From an uncultured Lachnospiraceae bacterium (GTDB lineage: Bacteria; Bacillota; Clostridia; Lachnospirales; Lachnospiraceae): a stretch of 31,533 bases of DNA. Below the pieces are notes generated by a model. It did no database searches. It saw only the letters and a program-made list of their open reading frames with translations, and was not told the origin of the DNA. Below are positions 15,853 to 23,526 of the stretch, piece after piece. The stretch is taken from positions 1 through 31,533 of the forward strand of contig CAJUFU010000035.1 of assembly GCA_910585555.1 (NCBI GenBank), read 5' to 3'. The translations under genes and the position numbers were made by a program. The first letter of the stretch is position 1. Every line of letters starts with the position of its first letter.

Positions 15853-16449
15853 ATGATTATTAAGAATGTAAATTTAGAGACGGTATGCGGTATTACCAGT
15901 AAACTGCCCAAGAACAGGCTGCCGGAAATTGCCTTTGCGGGTAAAAGTAATGTGGGGAAGTCTTCCCTGATCAATGGGCTGATGAACCGCAAGTCTTTGG
16001 CGCGCACCAGTTCTTCGCCCGGTAAGACGCAGACCATCAATTACTACAATATCAATGATGCGATGTATTTTGTGGACTTGCCGGGATACGGATATGCCAC
16101 TGCCAATGAAAAAATCAAAGCGCAGTGGGGCAAGATGATTGAAGATTACCTTCACCAGTCTGAGAAAATCAAAGCCGTTTTTTTGTTGGTGGATATCCGG
16201 CACAAGCCGTCTGATAATGATAAGATTATGTATGACTGGATTCTGAGCAGGGGCTATAAACCCATTATCATCGCTACGAAATTGGATAAAGTCAAGAAAA
16301 GCCAGGTAGCAAAACAGAAAAAACTTATTTGTGACACCCTTGATGTAGTAGATGACACGATTGTCATACCCTATTCTGCTCTGAGTAAGCAGGGCAGAGA
16401 GGAAATTTATGGGCTGCTGGATGCCATCCTAGAGGAGGAAATAATGTGA
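15853..16449 (+). CDS. engB: Ribosome biogenesis GTP-binding protein EngB/YsxC
   Basis: A 198-residue TRAFAC-class GTPase needed for large ribosomal subunit assembly. It has G1 AFAGKSNVGKSSLING, G2 Thr in SSPGKTQTINYY, G3 DLPGYGYA, G4 TKLDKVKKS and G5 YSALSKQG, in the expected order and at the expected length. A GGATGGAAG site precedes the ATG. It lies 75 bases after lon, the same order seen in Bacillus subtilis (lonA then ysxC), and overlaps the next gene by four bases. No promoter of its own was identified in the spacer. Confidence 0.96.
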   Translation: MIIKNVNLETVCGITSKLPKNRLPEIAFAGKSNVGKSSLINGLMNRKSLARTSSSPGKTQTINYYNINDAMYFVDLPGYGYATANEKIKAQWGKMIEDYLHQSEKIKAVFLLVDIRHKPSDNDKIMYDWILSRGYKPIIIATKLDKVKKSQVAKQKKLICDTLDVVDDTIVIPYSALSKQGREEIYGLLDAILEEEIM

Positions 16450-17768
16450 GACAATCTATTAAGACCTATCTCAAAGTAATTTTGAACCTGGTGACTGCGC
16501 TGGCGGTTTTACTTTTTTGTGTTTTTCTTCTGCCAAAATGTATCTGGTTTTTTATGCCCTTTATTGTGGGATGGATTATCTCTTTGATTGCCTCGCCGGT
16601 GGTGCGGTTTTTTGAAGAAAAGCTGAATGTCAGGCGTAAGGCCGTATCGGCAGTGGTGATTGTGGCCGTCTTGGCGGTGGTGGTCTTATTGGTGTATCTG
16701 GTGATTGCCAAGTTAGTGAAGGAAGGCATTGGATTTATCAACGAACTGCCCAGTATCTGGGACAGTATTTTGGCGGAATTTAACGAGGTAGGGGCTAATT
16801 TGGAAGGGCTTTATAACAAGATGCCTGCAGACACCCAGAGGACCCTTGACGATATTGGTCAGGAAATGGGAGATTATTTTGGCAATATTATGTCAAACAT
16901 CAATCTGCCTTCTTTTGAGGCAGTGGGTAATGTGGCCAAACAGATACCGGATATCTTTTTAAATATCATCATCTGTCTGTTGTCTTCCTATTTCTTTGTG
17001 GCGGACAAAACCTATATGGCCAATGTGGTGGAAAAATATGTACCCAAGGCGATTCGCTACAGGCTTGATCTAATCCGGCGTAGTTTCAGTAAAGCCATCG
17101 GCGGATATTTTAAGGCGCAGTTTAAGATTGAGTGCTGGGTCTATATCCTGCTGGTGATCGGATTAATGATTCTGGATGTCAATTATGCGTTTTTGGTAGC
17201 ACTGGGCATTGCTTTTCTGGATTTCCTGCCGGTGTTTGGTACGGGGACGGTGATGCTCCCCTGGGCAGTGGTAGAGTTTTTGAGTAAAGACTATAAGATG
17301 ATGTTTGGGCTGTTGGCAATCTGGCTGATCGGGCAGTTAGTGCGGCAGGTGATTCAGCCCAAAATCGTTGGAGATTCCATTGGAGTGGATGCCATACCTA
17401 CTCTCTTCCTGTTATATATTGGATACAGAATGGCGGGAATGATTGGTATGATTCTGGCTGTGCCGATTGGAATCATCTTGGTCAATCTGTATGAAGAGGG
17501 TGTTTTTGACACCACAAGGCAGAGTCTGCAGATTCTGGTAGCAGGATTTAACAGATTCCGTAAGATACGCGCATCCGATATGGCTGTCGTTGCAGATTAT
17601 GAGAGAGAGGCCAGGAATACTTATCAGATGGAATTACAGCATGAAAAGGAAACGGAGGAGGAGCGTCAGGAAGCTTCCCAGCTGAAGATAGAAGAGCCGC
17701 TGATTTTAAAGAAGATTATCGCCAGAAAGACAGAACAGGAAAAGGATAAAGGCGGAAAAAAGCACTGA
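16446..17768 (+). CDS. AI-2E family transporter (PF01594-type membrane protein)
   Basis: A 440-residue integral membrane protein. It starts at GTG 16446, overlapping the engB stop, with GAGGAGG at 16432-16438. The N-terminal pair of helices (VILNLVTALAVLLFCVFLLP, FFMPFIVGWIISLIASPV) is followed by helix AVSAVVIVAVLAVVVLLVYL, a hydrophilic segment, and a C-terminal cluster containing the family's FLDFLPVFGTGTVMLPWA and QPKIVGDSIGVDAIPTLF motifs. The last 70 residues are a charged cytoplasmic tail rich in Glu and Lys. Family members include the autoinducer-2 exporter TqsA and Na+/H+ antiporters; neither role can be assigned here. Confidence 0.88.
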   Translation: MRQSIKTYLKVILNLVTALAVLLFCVFLLPKCIWFFMPFIVGWIISLIASPVVRFFEEKLNVRRKAVSAVVIVAVLAVVVLLVYLVIAKLVKEGIGFINELPSIWDSILAEFNEVGANLEGLYNKMPADTQRTLDDIGQEMGDYFGNIMSNINLPSFEAVGNVAKQIPDIFLNIIICLLSSYFFVADKTYMANVVEKYVPKAIRYRLDLIRRSFSKAIGGYFKAQFKIECWVYILLVIGLMILDVNYAFLVALGIAFLDFLPVFGTGTVMLPWAVVEFLSKDYKMMFGLLAIWLIGQLVRQVIQPKIVGDSIGVDAIPTLFLLYIGYRMAGMIGMILAVPIGIILVNLYEEGVFDTTRQSLQILVAGFNRFRKIRASDMAVVADYEREARNTYQMELQHEKETEEERQEASQLKIEEPLILKKIIARKTEQEKDKGGKKH

Positions 17769-17792
17769 TTTAAAGAAAGAGGGGTATTGACT

Positions 17793-18782
17793 ATGCAAGT
17801 CACTGTATATAACTGCAGAGCTTTTGACGAGAAGGATTTGTTTATAGAGTATGCGAAGGAAATCGGAATTGAGCTGGTACTGTGTGCGGACGCGCCAGAC
17901 CTTGAGAATGTATCGCTGTGCAAAGGGAGCCGATGTGTTGATGTCATCACCTCTAAGATTGATGCTCCGCTAATCAGGGCTTTTAGGGAGAATGGCATAG
18001 AGTATATCAGCACCAGGACGATTGGTTATGATCATATTGATATGGAAGCGGCCAAAGCCTGCGGCATAAAGGTGGGGAATGCACCCTATGGCCCAGCCGG
18101 TGTGGCCGATTATACAGTGATGCTGATTCTCATGTCCATACGGAAGATGAGCGCAATCTTAGGCAGGACCAGCCTGCAGGATTATACTCTGGCAGGATTA
18201 AATGGCAGAGAACTTAGAGATTTGACTGTAGGAGTCATTGGCACTGGGAGAATCGGCGCTACGGTGATAAAAGATCTTTCCGGGTTTGGATGTAAGATTT
18301 TGGCCCATGATCTTTATGAAAAAGAGGAAGTAAAGCAGTATGCTGCATATGTGTCGCTTGCACAGATATGGAAAGAGGCAGATGTGGTTACCCTGCACAC
18401 ACCGCTGACCCAGGACAACTTCCATTTGATAGACAAGGAGTCCATCGCACAGATGAAGGATGGGGTGGTGATTGTCAACACAGCCAGAGGGGCCCTGATT
18501 GATTCGGATGCCTTGCTCGAGGCCATCGAGGATGGCAAAATTGGCGCGGCCGGACTGGATGTAGTGGAAAATGAGTTTGGACTATACTATTATGACCATA
18601 AAGCGGATATATTAAAGAATAGGGAGTTAGCTATGTTACGAAGCTTTCCCAATGTGACAGTGTCACATCATATGGCGTTTTATACCAGAAATTATGTGGA
18701 GACAGTGGTCAAGGATTCTCTTATGAGCTGTAAGTGTTTTATGGAAGGAAAAGAGAATCCATGGGAAGTAACCCGCGCCTGA
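17793..18782 (+). CDS. D-isomer-specific 2-hydroxyacid dehydrogenase (D-lactate dehydrogenase/VanH-like)
   Basis: A 329-residue NAD-dependent dehydrogenase that interconverts a 2-oxoacid such as pyruvate and a D-2-hydroxyacid. ATG 17793 is chosen because AGAGGGG ends eight bases upstream; a TTG at 17787 would be closer than usual. The Rossmann motif is GVIGTGRIGATV (from about residue 147). The catalytic triad positions are Arg232 in NTARGALID, Glu261 in VVENEFG and His293 in SHHMAFYT, the last matching D-LDH and VanH enzymes more than phosphoglycerate dehydrogenases. A VanZ-like gene follows, but no vanA- or vanX-type gene, so fermentation is a likelier role than glycopeptide resistance. Confidence 0.88.
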   Translation: MQVTVYNCRAFDEKDLFIEYAKEIGIELVLCADAPDLENVSLCKGSRCVDVITSKIDAPLIRAFRENGIEYISTRTIGYDHIDMEAAKACGIKVGNAPYGPAGVADYTVMLILMSIRKMSAILGRTSLQDYTLAGLNGRELRDLTVGVIGTGRIGATVIKDLSGFGCKILAHDLYEKEEVKQYAAYVSLAQIWKEADVVTLHTPLTQDNFHLIDKESIAQMKDGVVIVNTARGALIDSDALLEAIEDGKIGAAGLDVVENEFGLYYYDHKADILKNRELAMLRSFPNVTVSHHMAFYTRNYVETVVKDSLMSCKCFMEGKENPWEVTRA

Positions 18783-18835
18783 GAAAGCGCCGGCAGCGGG
18801 GATGACCTGGGCCAGCGTTTGAAAGGGCTGCTTTT

Positions 18836-19318
18836 GTGAAAGGTAATGGAAACAGAAAGAAAATCAAATTTATATTTGTTCTTTATATTTTATTGGTCAT
18901 AAGGGTGATCATATTTAAGTACCCCTATGAGGAACTGCGTGCCATTGCGGCCACGTGGCGTAAGGATGTGATTCTTGAGGGGCTTGGTACGGCAAATTTT
19001 ACGCCGTTTAAGACAATTAAAATGTATATTGACTATGCCTATAAATTAAACAGCGTCGAAAATCTGGCTGGAAATATCCTGGTGTTTGTGCCTTTTGGGA
19101 TTCTCTTTCCGATGGCTGTCTTGGATGGAAAGAAATTCCACGTGATGTTTCTCAATGCCTTTGTTTTTATTCTGGGAATTGAGGTGTTTCAGCTTTTTAG
19201 CGCGTTTGGCGCCTTTGATGTGGATGATATTCTTTTAAATTGTCTGGGGGCGGCGCTGGGTTATGGCATATACAGGTTGTTTCTGGTTTGGGCAAAAAAG
19301 AGAAAGGGGTGTTGCTGA
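18836..19318 (+). CDS. VanZ-like family membrane protein
   Basis: A 160-residue protein with about four transmembrane helices. The start is GTG 18836, eight bases after AAAGGG; no suitable ATG is available before the first helix (FIFVLYILLVIRVIIF). The family motifs are seen in TANFTPFKTIKMYIDYA, then ENLAGNILVFVPFGILFP and the later acidic EVFQLFSAFGAFDVDDILLN. VanZ proteins confer low-level teicoplanin resistance in some loci, but most relatives are of unknown function. Its stop overlaps the next ATG by one base (TGATG), indicating a two-gene unit with the DUF308 protein. Confidence 0.87.
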   Translation: MKGNGNRKKIKFIFVLYILLVIRVIIFKYPYEELRAIAATWRKDVILEGLGTANFTPFKTIKMYIDYAYKLNSVENLAGNILVFVPFGILFPMAVLDGKKFHVMFLNAFVFILGIEVFQLFSAFGAFDVDDILLNCLGAALGYGIYRLFLVWAKKRKGCC

Positions 19319-19908
19319 TGGAAAAGATACTTAAGAAATTTAAGACCAATGTTGTGATCTCCTCGCTTTTGTGCGTGCTTTTGGGATTGGTCCTGGTGTT
19401 ATGGCCGGGATTATCCATACAGATTGTCTGCACGGCCGTAGGAGCGGTGTTAATTGTGAGCGGCGGGATACGGATTGTGAGCTATTTTACAGCCAAAGAC
19501 GGCAGTATGTATTCACAGATTAATTTGATTTTTGGCATTATCTTTACGGTGGTGGGTGTCTGGATTGTGATAAAACCCGATAAAGTGCTGGCGATTATAC
19601 CGATTATCGTGGGTATCGTGATCGCCTTGCATGGTTTACATAATTTGCAACAGGCGATTACATTGTGTAAAGACAAATATGATAAGTGGTGGATAGCCTT
19701 ACTTTTGGGCATTCTTACGATTGGATTCGGTGTACTGTTGATCTGCAGACCCTTTGCGGCGATAGACACGGTGGTCATGTTGATTGGAGTTTTCCTGATC
19801 TATGACGGACTCTCCAATATCTGGATTGTTTCCAGAATCTATAAAAACGCTAAGATCATAAAGCAGGAGATGGAGGCGGTAGATGCAGACGCCAGGGAGG
19901 TGGAATAG
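19318..19908 (+). CDS. DUF308 (HdeD-like) membrane protein
   Basis: A 196-residue protein with six hydrophobic segments arranged as three similar two-helix repeats, each with a Gly-rich pattern: SSLLCVLLGLVLVLWPG, LIFGIIFTVVGVWIVIKP and ALLLGILTIGFGVLLICRP. That repeat pattern defines DUF308, the family of the E. coli acid-stress protein HdeD. The function here is unknown. GAAAGGGG precedes ATG 19318, which overlaps the VanZ-like stop. The C-terminal tail is charged and probably cytoplasmic. The stop codon lies inside the first unit of a 12-bp tandem repeat. Confidence 0.85.
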   Translation: MEKILKKFKTNVVISSLLCVLLGLVLVLWPGLSIQIVCTAVGAVLIVSGGIRIVSYFTAKDGSMYSQINLIFGIIFTVVGVWIVIKPDKVLAIIPIIVGIVIALHGLHNLQQAITLCKDKYDKWWIALLLGILTIGFGVLLICRPFAAIDTVVMLIGVFLIYDGLSNIWIVSRIYKNAKIIKQEMEAVDADAREVE

Positions 19909-19938
19909 AATTCCGAATAGAATTCCGAATAAAATTCC
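19903..19938. repeat. Three tandem 12-bp repeats (GAATAGAATTCC)
   Basis: Units lie at 19903-19914, 19915-19926 and 19927-19938; the third differs at one base. Each contains the palindrome GGAATTCC in part. The first unit overlaps the stop codon of the DUF308 gene. This may be simple slippage expansion or a small operator; nothing decides between these. Confidence 0.8.
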
Positions 19939-20018
19939 TGACAGATTTCCAAATTGGGTCTTGAGTATTTCCATAATAAGTTTTATGATAAGAACATGAG
20001 AGTTCCAGGGAGGTAAAT

Positions 20019-20513
20019 ATGACAATCGGTGCAGTTGCTTTTCAGCCTTATGTGTATACAGTAAACAGTATCAGCCCGGCTAGTATGAACAGGCTGTCCA
20101 AGATTTCGGACGATGTACTGGATAAAAAAATTGATTATAGTGAGCTTGCAGGGGCGGAGAATGAGAATCCTTTGAAGAAGGGACAGACACTCGACTTTCA
20201 GGGGATGCTTAACATGCAGATGCAGCGCGGCAGGTATAATGCATCCAGGATTATGAAGCCGGCAGAAGAGACAGCGGCGCAGGATGGTGATACAGCGCAG
20301 GCCGAAGCTTTAACAATGGGAAACGCTAATATGGCGCAGGCAGAAGCCGTAACAGCGCAGACCGATGCTTTGCAGCAGGAACAGGAAACATTGTCGGCAG
20401 GAAACTTACAGACAGTGTCGGCGGATATGGGAAGCGGTAATACGGGAAACGGCATCACCAATTTCCGTATGCAGCAGGCCATCAATGCCTATGAGATGTT
20501 TATGACAGCTTAG
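20019..20513 (+). CDS. Hypothetical protein, Ala/Gln-rich, low complexity
   Basis: A 164-residue protein that I do not recognise. CAGGGAGGT precedes the ATG, so expression is likely. The N-terminal part (AFQPYVYTVNSISPASMNRLSKI) is followed by an acidic linker. A low-complexity stretch at about residues 88-130 has the motif AQAEA(L/V)T repeated and is rich in Ala, Gln, Thr and Glu. The C-terminus (FRMQQAINAYEMFMTA) looks like an amphipathic helix. There is no signal peptide, membrane segment or cysteine. The composition resembles small secreted or flagellum-associated proteins, but no flagellar genes are in the window, so no function is claimed. A strong terminator follows. Confidence 0.7.
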   Translation: MTIGAVAFQPYVYTVNSISPASMNRLSKISDDVLDKKIDYSELAGAENENPLKKGQTLDFQGMLNMQMQRGRYNASRIMKPAEETAAQDGDTAQAEALTMGNANMAQAEAVTAQTDALQQEQETLSAGNLQTVSADMGSGNTGNGITNFRMQQAINAYEMFMTA

Positions 20514-20860
20514 GATTTAGCTCGTAACTGTGACGGTGTTTTGGACGTTATTTGTTGATACAGATAGAAAAGAGAAACCTCATTTGTTTAGGCAGATGAG
20601 GTTTTTACTTGCATATTATCTTGGTTATACATTGTAATAAATTCATATCGACGGATTTCTTATCTGTCATCAAGATTCTTTCCGGTATTCGGAAATAATC
20701 CCGTAGTTGTTGTTATTTGACTGAATCGGAAGTTGCCTTTACTGTTGACTGCGTCGTCTGTTTTTATCTGCATTTTATCTGATTTTTCCAGACTTGTGCC
20801 TGATACCATAAAGATTTCCTTGTATTCAGTCATGCGAAACTGTATAATGGAGGAAAATCT
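20514..20860. other. 347-base region without a supported gene
   Basis: It contains the terminator at 20575-20606 and then AT-rich sequence leading to the Rpn-family remnant. A minus-strand reading frame from 20833 to 20660 could encode 57 hydrophilic residues, but it has no ribosome binding site. A TATAAT at 20843-20848 has TTGTAT 17 bases upstream, but it lies directly against the GGAGG and ATG at 20861, too close for a transcript to carry that ribosome binding site. Confidence 0.5.
20575..20606 (+). terminator. Intrinsic terminator after the Ala/Gln-rich protein gene
   Basis: AAACCTCAT (20575-20583) pairs with ATGAGGTTT (20596-20604) around a 12-base loop; five T's (20602-20606) close the structure. 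Confidence 0.85.
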
Positions 20861-21258
20861 ATGGCAAAACGAAGAATCAAGAAATGGTACAAACATGGCA
20901 ATTGGCGGAGGCGGCTTTGGCTTAACCGTAAGCATAAGGATGTGCTTTTCAAGTATTTATTCCGGAAGAAACAGGATTTGTTAAGTCTTTATAATGCCTT
21001 GAATGGTACTGCATCCTAACGGATGTTCTATTAGCGGAGAAAGGAGTAGTACTGCATATGCTTTTAACAGAATATGATGAAAAAAGACATCTGAAACTTA
21101 CTTTTGAGGAGGGCAGGAAAGAAGGATATACAAAGGGACGAGAGGACAAACTGAAAGAGCTGGTAATGAAGAAATATTCGAAAGGGAAATCCATATACCA
21201 AATAGCAGAAGACCTTGAAGAAGAAGTGTCTGTCATTGAACGGATGATAGAAAGGTGA
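20861..21258 (+). pseudogene. Remnant of an Rpn-family (PD-(D/E)XK) recombination-promoting nuclease/transposase
   Basis: Two pieces of one family are separated by an internal loss. The first piece, ATG 20861 to TAA 21017-21019 (52 codons, GGAGG upstream), ends KHKDVLFKYLFRKKQDLLSL-YNALNGT, the characteristic start of Rpn/YhgA-like proteins. The second piece is open from about 21022 to 21258 and carries LLTEYDEKRHLKLTFEEGRK plus the Gly/Lys-rich helical tail and a small C-terminal helix-turn-helix-like end (SIYQIAEDLEEEV) usual for this family. The catalytic PD-(D/E)XK core between them, normally about 150-200 residues, is missing and the frame is shifted. The second piece alone could be read from ATG 21058 as 66 residues. 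It is inactive as a nuclease. Confidence 0.75.
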
Positions 21259-21294
21259 CAAGCAGCAGTTTGAGGACTTGTTAGGGAGGTAATT

Positions 21295-21897
21295 ATGCGT
21301 GAGACACTGCAGCCGTATATAGCAGAGGATGGGTATCGTCAGATTCTGCCGCGTTATCATTTTCAGGAAAAGGAGGAGGACTTAATCCGTTCTTTGACGA
21401 AACAGCTTTATCAGGTGCTGGATTCTGCCACCTACTTTGCATGTAAAAGCCCACGGGAAGAAAACAGACTGGCAGTTTTGGTGACCCTGGGCTCCGGAGT
21501 GGATCATCTGCAGGAGGCATATACGAAAGCCGGACAGCTGACGGAGGGTTACATGATAGAGTGCATCGCCATGGAGTTGTTGAAAAATGCTTATGAGCAG
21601 GCAGCTGACAAAATATACAGCCATTATGGACGCTGGGCCGGCAGATTTGAGTTTCTGGGGGAGGCTGTACCCATCGAAGCGATGGAGGAGATGTTTACGA
21701 TATTAGAACCCAAGGAGATATCATACAATCAGGCCTATATGCTCATGCCGAAAAAGACAGCGGCTTTTTTTACCACACTGACGGAGAACAGACAGACGGC
21801 CTACTGTAATTTCTGCCAGACATGCAGCCACGTGAAGTGTGTTCACAGACAGGGAAATCTTACATACGGTTATCAGCAGATTTTTAGAAATCGTTGA
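21295..21897 (+). CDS. Vitamin B12-dependent methionine synthase activation domain-like protein
   Basis: A 200-residue soluble protein. LVTLGSGVDHLQEAYTKAGQ followed by a helix with YMIECIAMELLKNAYEQAAD resembles the core of stand-alone relatives of the MetH C-terminal activation domain. The later EISYNQAYMLMPKKTAAFF corresponds to the region that contacts S-adenosylmethionine in that fold. The C-terminus has a cysteine cluster (Cys171, Cys174, Cys177, Cys182) that could bind an iron-sulfur cluster or zinc, also seen in clostridial members. Such proteins are thought to reactivate corrinoid methyltransferases. No methyltransferase or corrinoid gene is in the window. GGGAGGT precedes the ATG. 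Confidence 0.6.
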   Translation: MRETLQPYIAEDGYRQILPRYHFQEKEEDLIRSLTKQLYQVLDSATYFACKSPREENRLAVLVTLGSGVDHLQEAYTKAGQLTEGYMIECIAMELLKNAYEQAADKIYSHYGRWAGRFEFLGEAVPIEAMEEMFTILEPKEISYNQAYMLMPKKTAAFFTTLTENRQTAYCNFCQTCSHVKCVHRQGNLTYGYQQIFRNR

Positions 21898-21937
21898 GTA
21901 AAATAATCTGACATGAGATAAGGAGACAGAAAAAGTT

Positions 21938-22663
21938 ATGTACGAATACATTTTGTTTGATTTAGACGGCACACTGACAGACTCTGGACCAGGGATTACA
22001 AGGTGTGTGCAGTATGCTTTGCATAAAATGGGAATTGAGGAGCCTGATTTGGATAAGCTTAAGCCCTTTATAGGGCCGCCTCTTTTGGACAGTTTTCATG
22101 AATTCTATGGATTTGATGAGGCCCAGGGGAGACAGGCAGTTGTCTATTATAGAGAACGCTTTACAAACAGGGGGATTTTTGAAAATCAGGTCTACCCAGG
22201 GATAGAGAAGCTTCTGGCGGATTTAAAGGCGGCGGGGAAGAAACTGGCAGTGGCGTCCAGCAAGCCGGAGGTGTATGTGGAGCGGATTCTGGAACATTTT
22301 GGATTGCGGACCTATTTCGATGTGGTAGTGGGCAGTGGATTGGATGGTACACGCACGCAGAAGGAAGAGGTGGTGGAGGAAGCGCTCAGATGTCTTCTGC
22401 CAGAGAATCTGTTTCAGGAATTGATGGACCGAAAGGGCGGGAAAGCCGACGGGCAGCTGCAAAAGTATGTGGAGGGAAAAAACAGTGCGGTCGTCATGGC
22501 AGGAGACCGGCGGTTTGACGTAGAAGGCGCTAAAGAGTATCATATTGCTTCCGTAGGGACGGCGTATGGATATGCCCTGCCGGGAGAATTGAGCGGAGCC
22601 GGCGCAGATGTGATTGTGGAGACGGTGGAAGAGTTGGAGAACGTGCTGCTACAGGGGAGCTGA
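21938..22663 (+). CDS. HAD-family phosphatase, phosphoglycolate phosphatase-like
   Basis: A 241-residue hydrolase. HAD motif I is FDLDGTLTD (nucleophile Asp8, acid Asp10), motif II is in VASSKPEVYVE, and motif IV is MAGDRRFDVEGAK. The cap domain after motif I (ITRCVQYALHKMGI, FIGPPLLDSF) is the helical cap of the Gph/PGP group. An insertion of about 25-30 residues (roughly 147-178, containing FQELMDRKGGKADGQLQKY) precedes motif IV and makes it longer than the usual 210-220. The substrate is a small phosphate ester, not determined. AAGGAGACAG lies upstream. The next gene starts 11 bases after its stop. Confidence 0.87.
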   Translation: MYEYILFDLDGTLTDSGPGITRCVQYALHKMGIEEPDLDKLKPFIGPPLLDSFHEFYGFDEAQGRQAVVYYRERFTNRGIFENQVYPGIEKLLADLKAAGKKLAVASSKPEVYVERILEHFGLRTYFDVVVGSGLDGTRTQKEEVVEEALRCLLPENLFQELMDRKGGKADGQLQKYVEGKNSAVVMAGDRRFDVEGAKEYHIASVGTAYGYALPGELSGAGADVIVETVEELENVLLQGS

Positions 22664-22673
22664 GGAGGATATC

Positions 22674-23525
22674 ATGGAGGGAAAGAACAAAAAAGGCACC
22701 GCAGAAGACATGAATTCCTTTCAAAAGGCGTGGGAAGTGCTGTTTCCCTATTTGCTGTACTATCTGGCTTATAGTGGGGCGTATATCATGCTTGCCTTTT
22801 TGCAGGAGGTGCTGTTGAAGAGCGGAAACGAGGTATATAGGAGATTCATGACAGAGCAGGCATCCACCATAGCCGGTGTGATGGGCGGCCTTAGCATGAT
22901 GCTTGGTATCCTCCCGGTTCTTCCTATGTTAAAAAAGGAACTGCGCCTGCGGGGCAGTATGGATGAGGGCAGCATGGATTTGGACAGGAAAGGTCTGATC
23001 AAAGAACTGTTTTTTACGGGGATTCTTGCATGTACCTCTTCTCTGGGGCTTAATGTCTTATTGACACTGACAGGGTTTTCCAATACATCAGAGACTTACC
23101 GGCAGGTGGCGGACAACCAGTATGGCGTGGCTTTTGCGGCGGGACTGCTTCTCTATGGGCTGGTTTCTCCCTTGGCGGAAGAAGTGGTTTTCCGCGGTGT
23201 GATTTTTAACCGGATGAGACGTCTTTACGGTGCGTGGGTGGCAATCGTTGCGTCCGGACTTTTCTTCGGTGCTTTCCATGGTAATGTGGTACAGGGTGTG
23301 TATGGCGGGTGTATGGGAATCCTAATGGCGTATTTGTATGACAGAAGCGCCCGGTTTGTGATACCCTTTTTCTTCCATATGACAGCGAATCTGGCTGTCT
23401 ATAGCACGGCGTATGTAGCGCCCTTGCAGAAAGTTTTCTTTACGCCTGCAGGCTGTGGGGTCTTATTGGTGATGGCGGCGGGGTGTATTGTAGCGAAAGA
23501 GCAGCTTAGGAAGGCAGAAAAATAA
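22674..23525 (+). CDS. CPBP family intramembrane glutamic endopeptidase
   Basis: A 283-residue membrane protease of the CAAX/Abi (Rce1-like) family. The start at 22674 (MEGKNKKG) follows TGAGGAGG; it lies 10 bases after the HAD gene's stop. Catalytic motifs are all present: Glu169-Glu170 and Arg174 in LAEEVVFRG, His202 in FFGAFHGN, and His235/Asn239 in FFFHMTANL. About eight hydrophobic segments surround them. Relatives process prenylated or bacteriocin-related peptides or give self-immunity; no bacteriocin gene is visible nearby, so the substrate is unknown. The methyltransferase gene begins one base after its stop. Confidence 0.9.
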   Translation: MEGKNKKGTAEDMNSFQKAWEVLFPYLLYYLAYSGAYIMLAFLQEVLLKSGNEVYRRFMTEQASTIAGVMGGLSMMLGILPVLPMLKKELRLRGSMDEGSMDLDRKGLIKELFFTGILACTSSLGLNVLLTLTGFSNTSETYRQVADNQYGVAFAAGLLLYGLVSPLAEEVVFRGVIFNRMRRLYGAWVAIVASGLFFGAFHGNVVQGVYGGCMGILMAYLYDRSARFVIPFFFHMTANLAVYSTAYVAPLQKVFFTPAGCGVLLVMAAGCIVAKEQLRKAEK

Positions 23526-23526
23526 T

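Noticed and set aside
17793..19318. Glycopeptide-resistance cluster
   Set aside because: There is no D-Ala-D-Lac ligase, VanX dipeptidase or VanRS pair; D-2-hydroxyacid dehydrogenase and VanZ-like genes alone are common in Clostridia.
20660..20833. Minus-strand 57-codon frame before the Rpn remnant
   Set aside because: The hydrophilic translation is not absurd, but there is no ribosome binding site, no promoter and no family resemblance; it stays as part of the unassigned region.
20820..20848. TTGTAT-17-TATAAT as promoter of the Rpn remnant
   Set aside because: The -10 box touches the GGAGG before ATG 20861, so a transcript starting about 7 bases downstream would lack the ribosome binding site; chance similarity is likelier.
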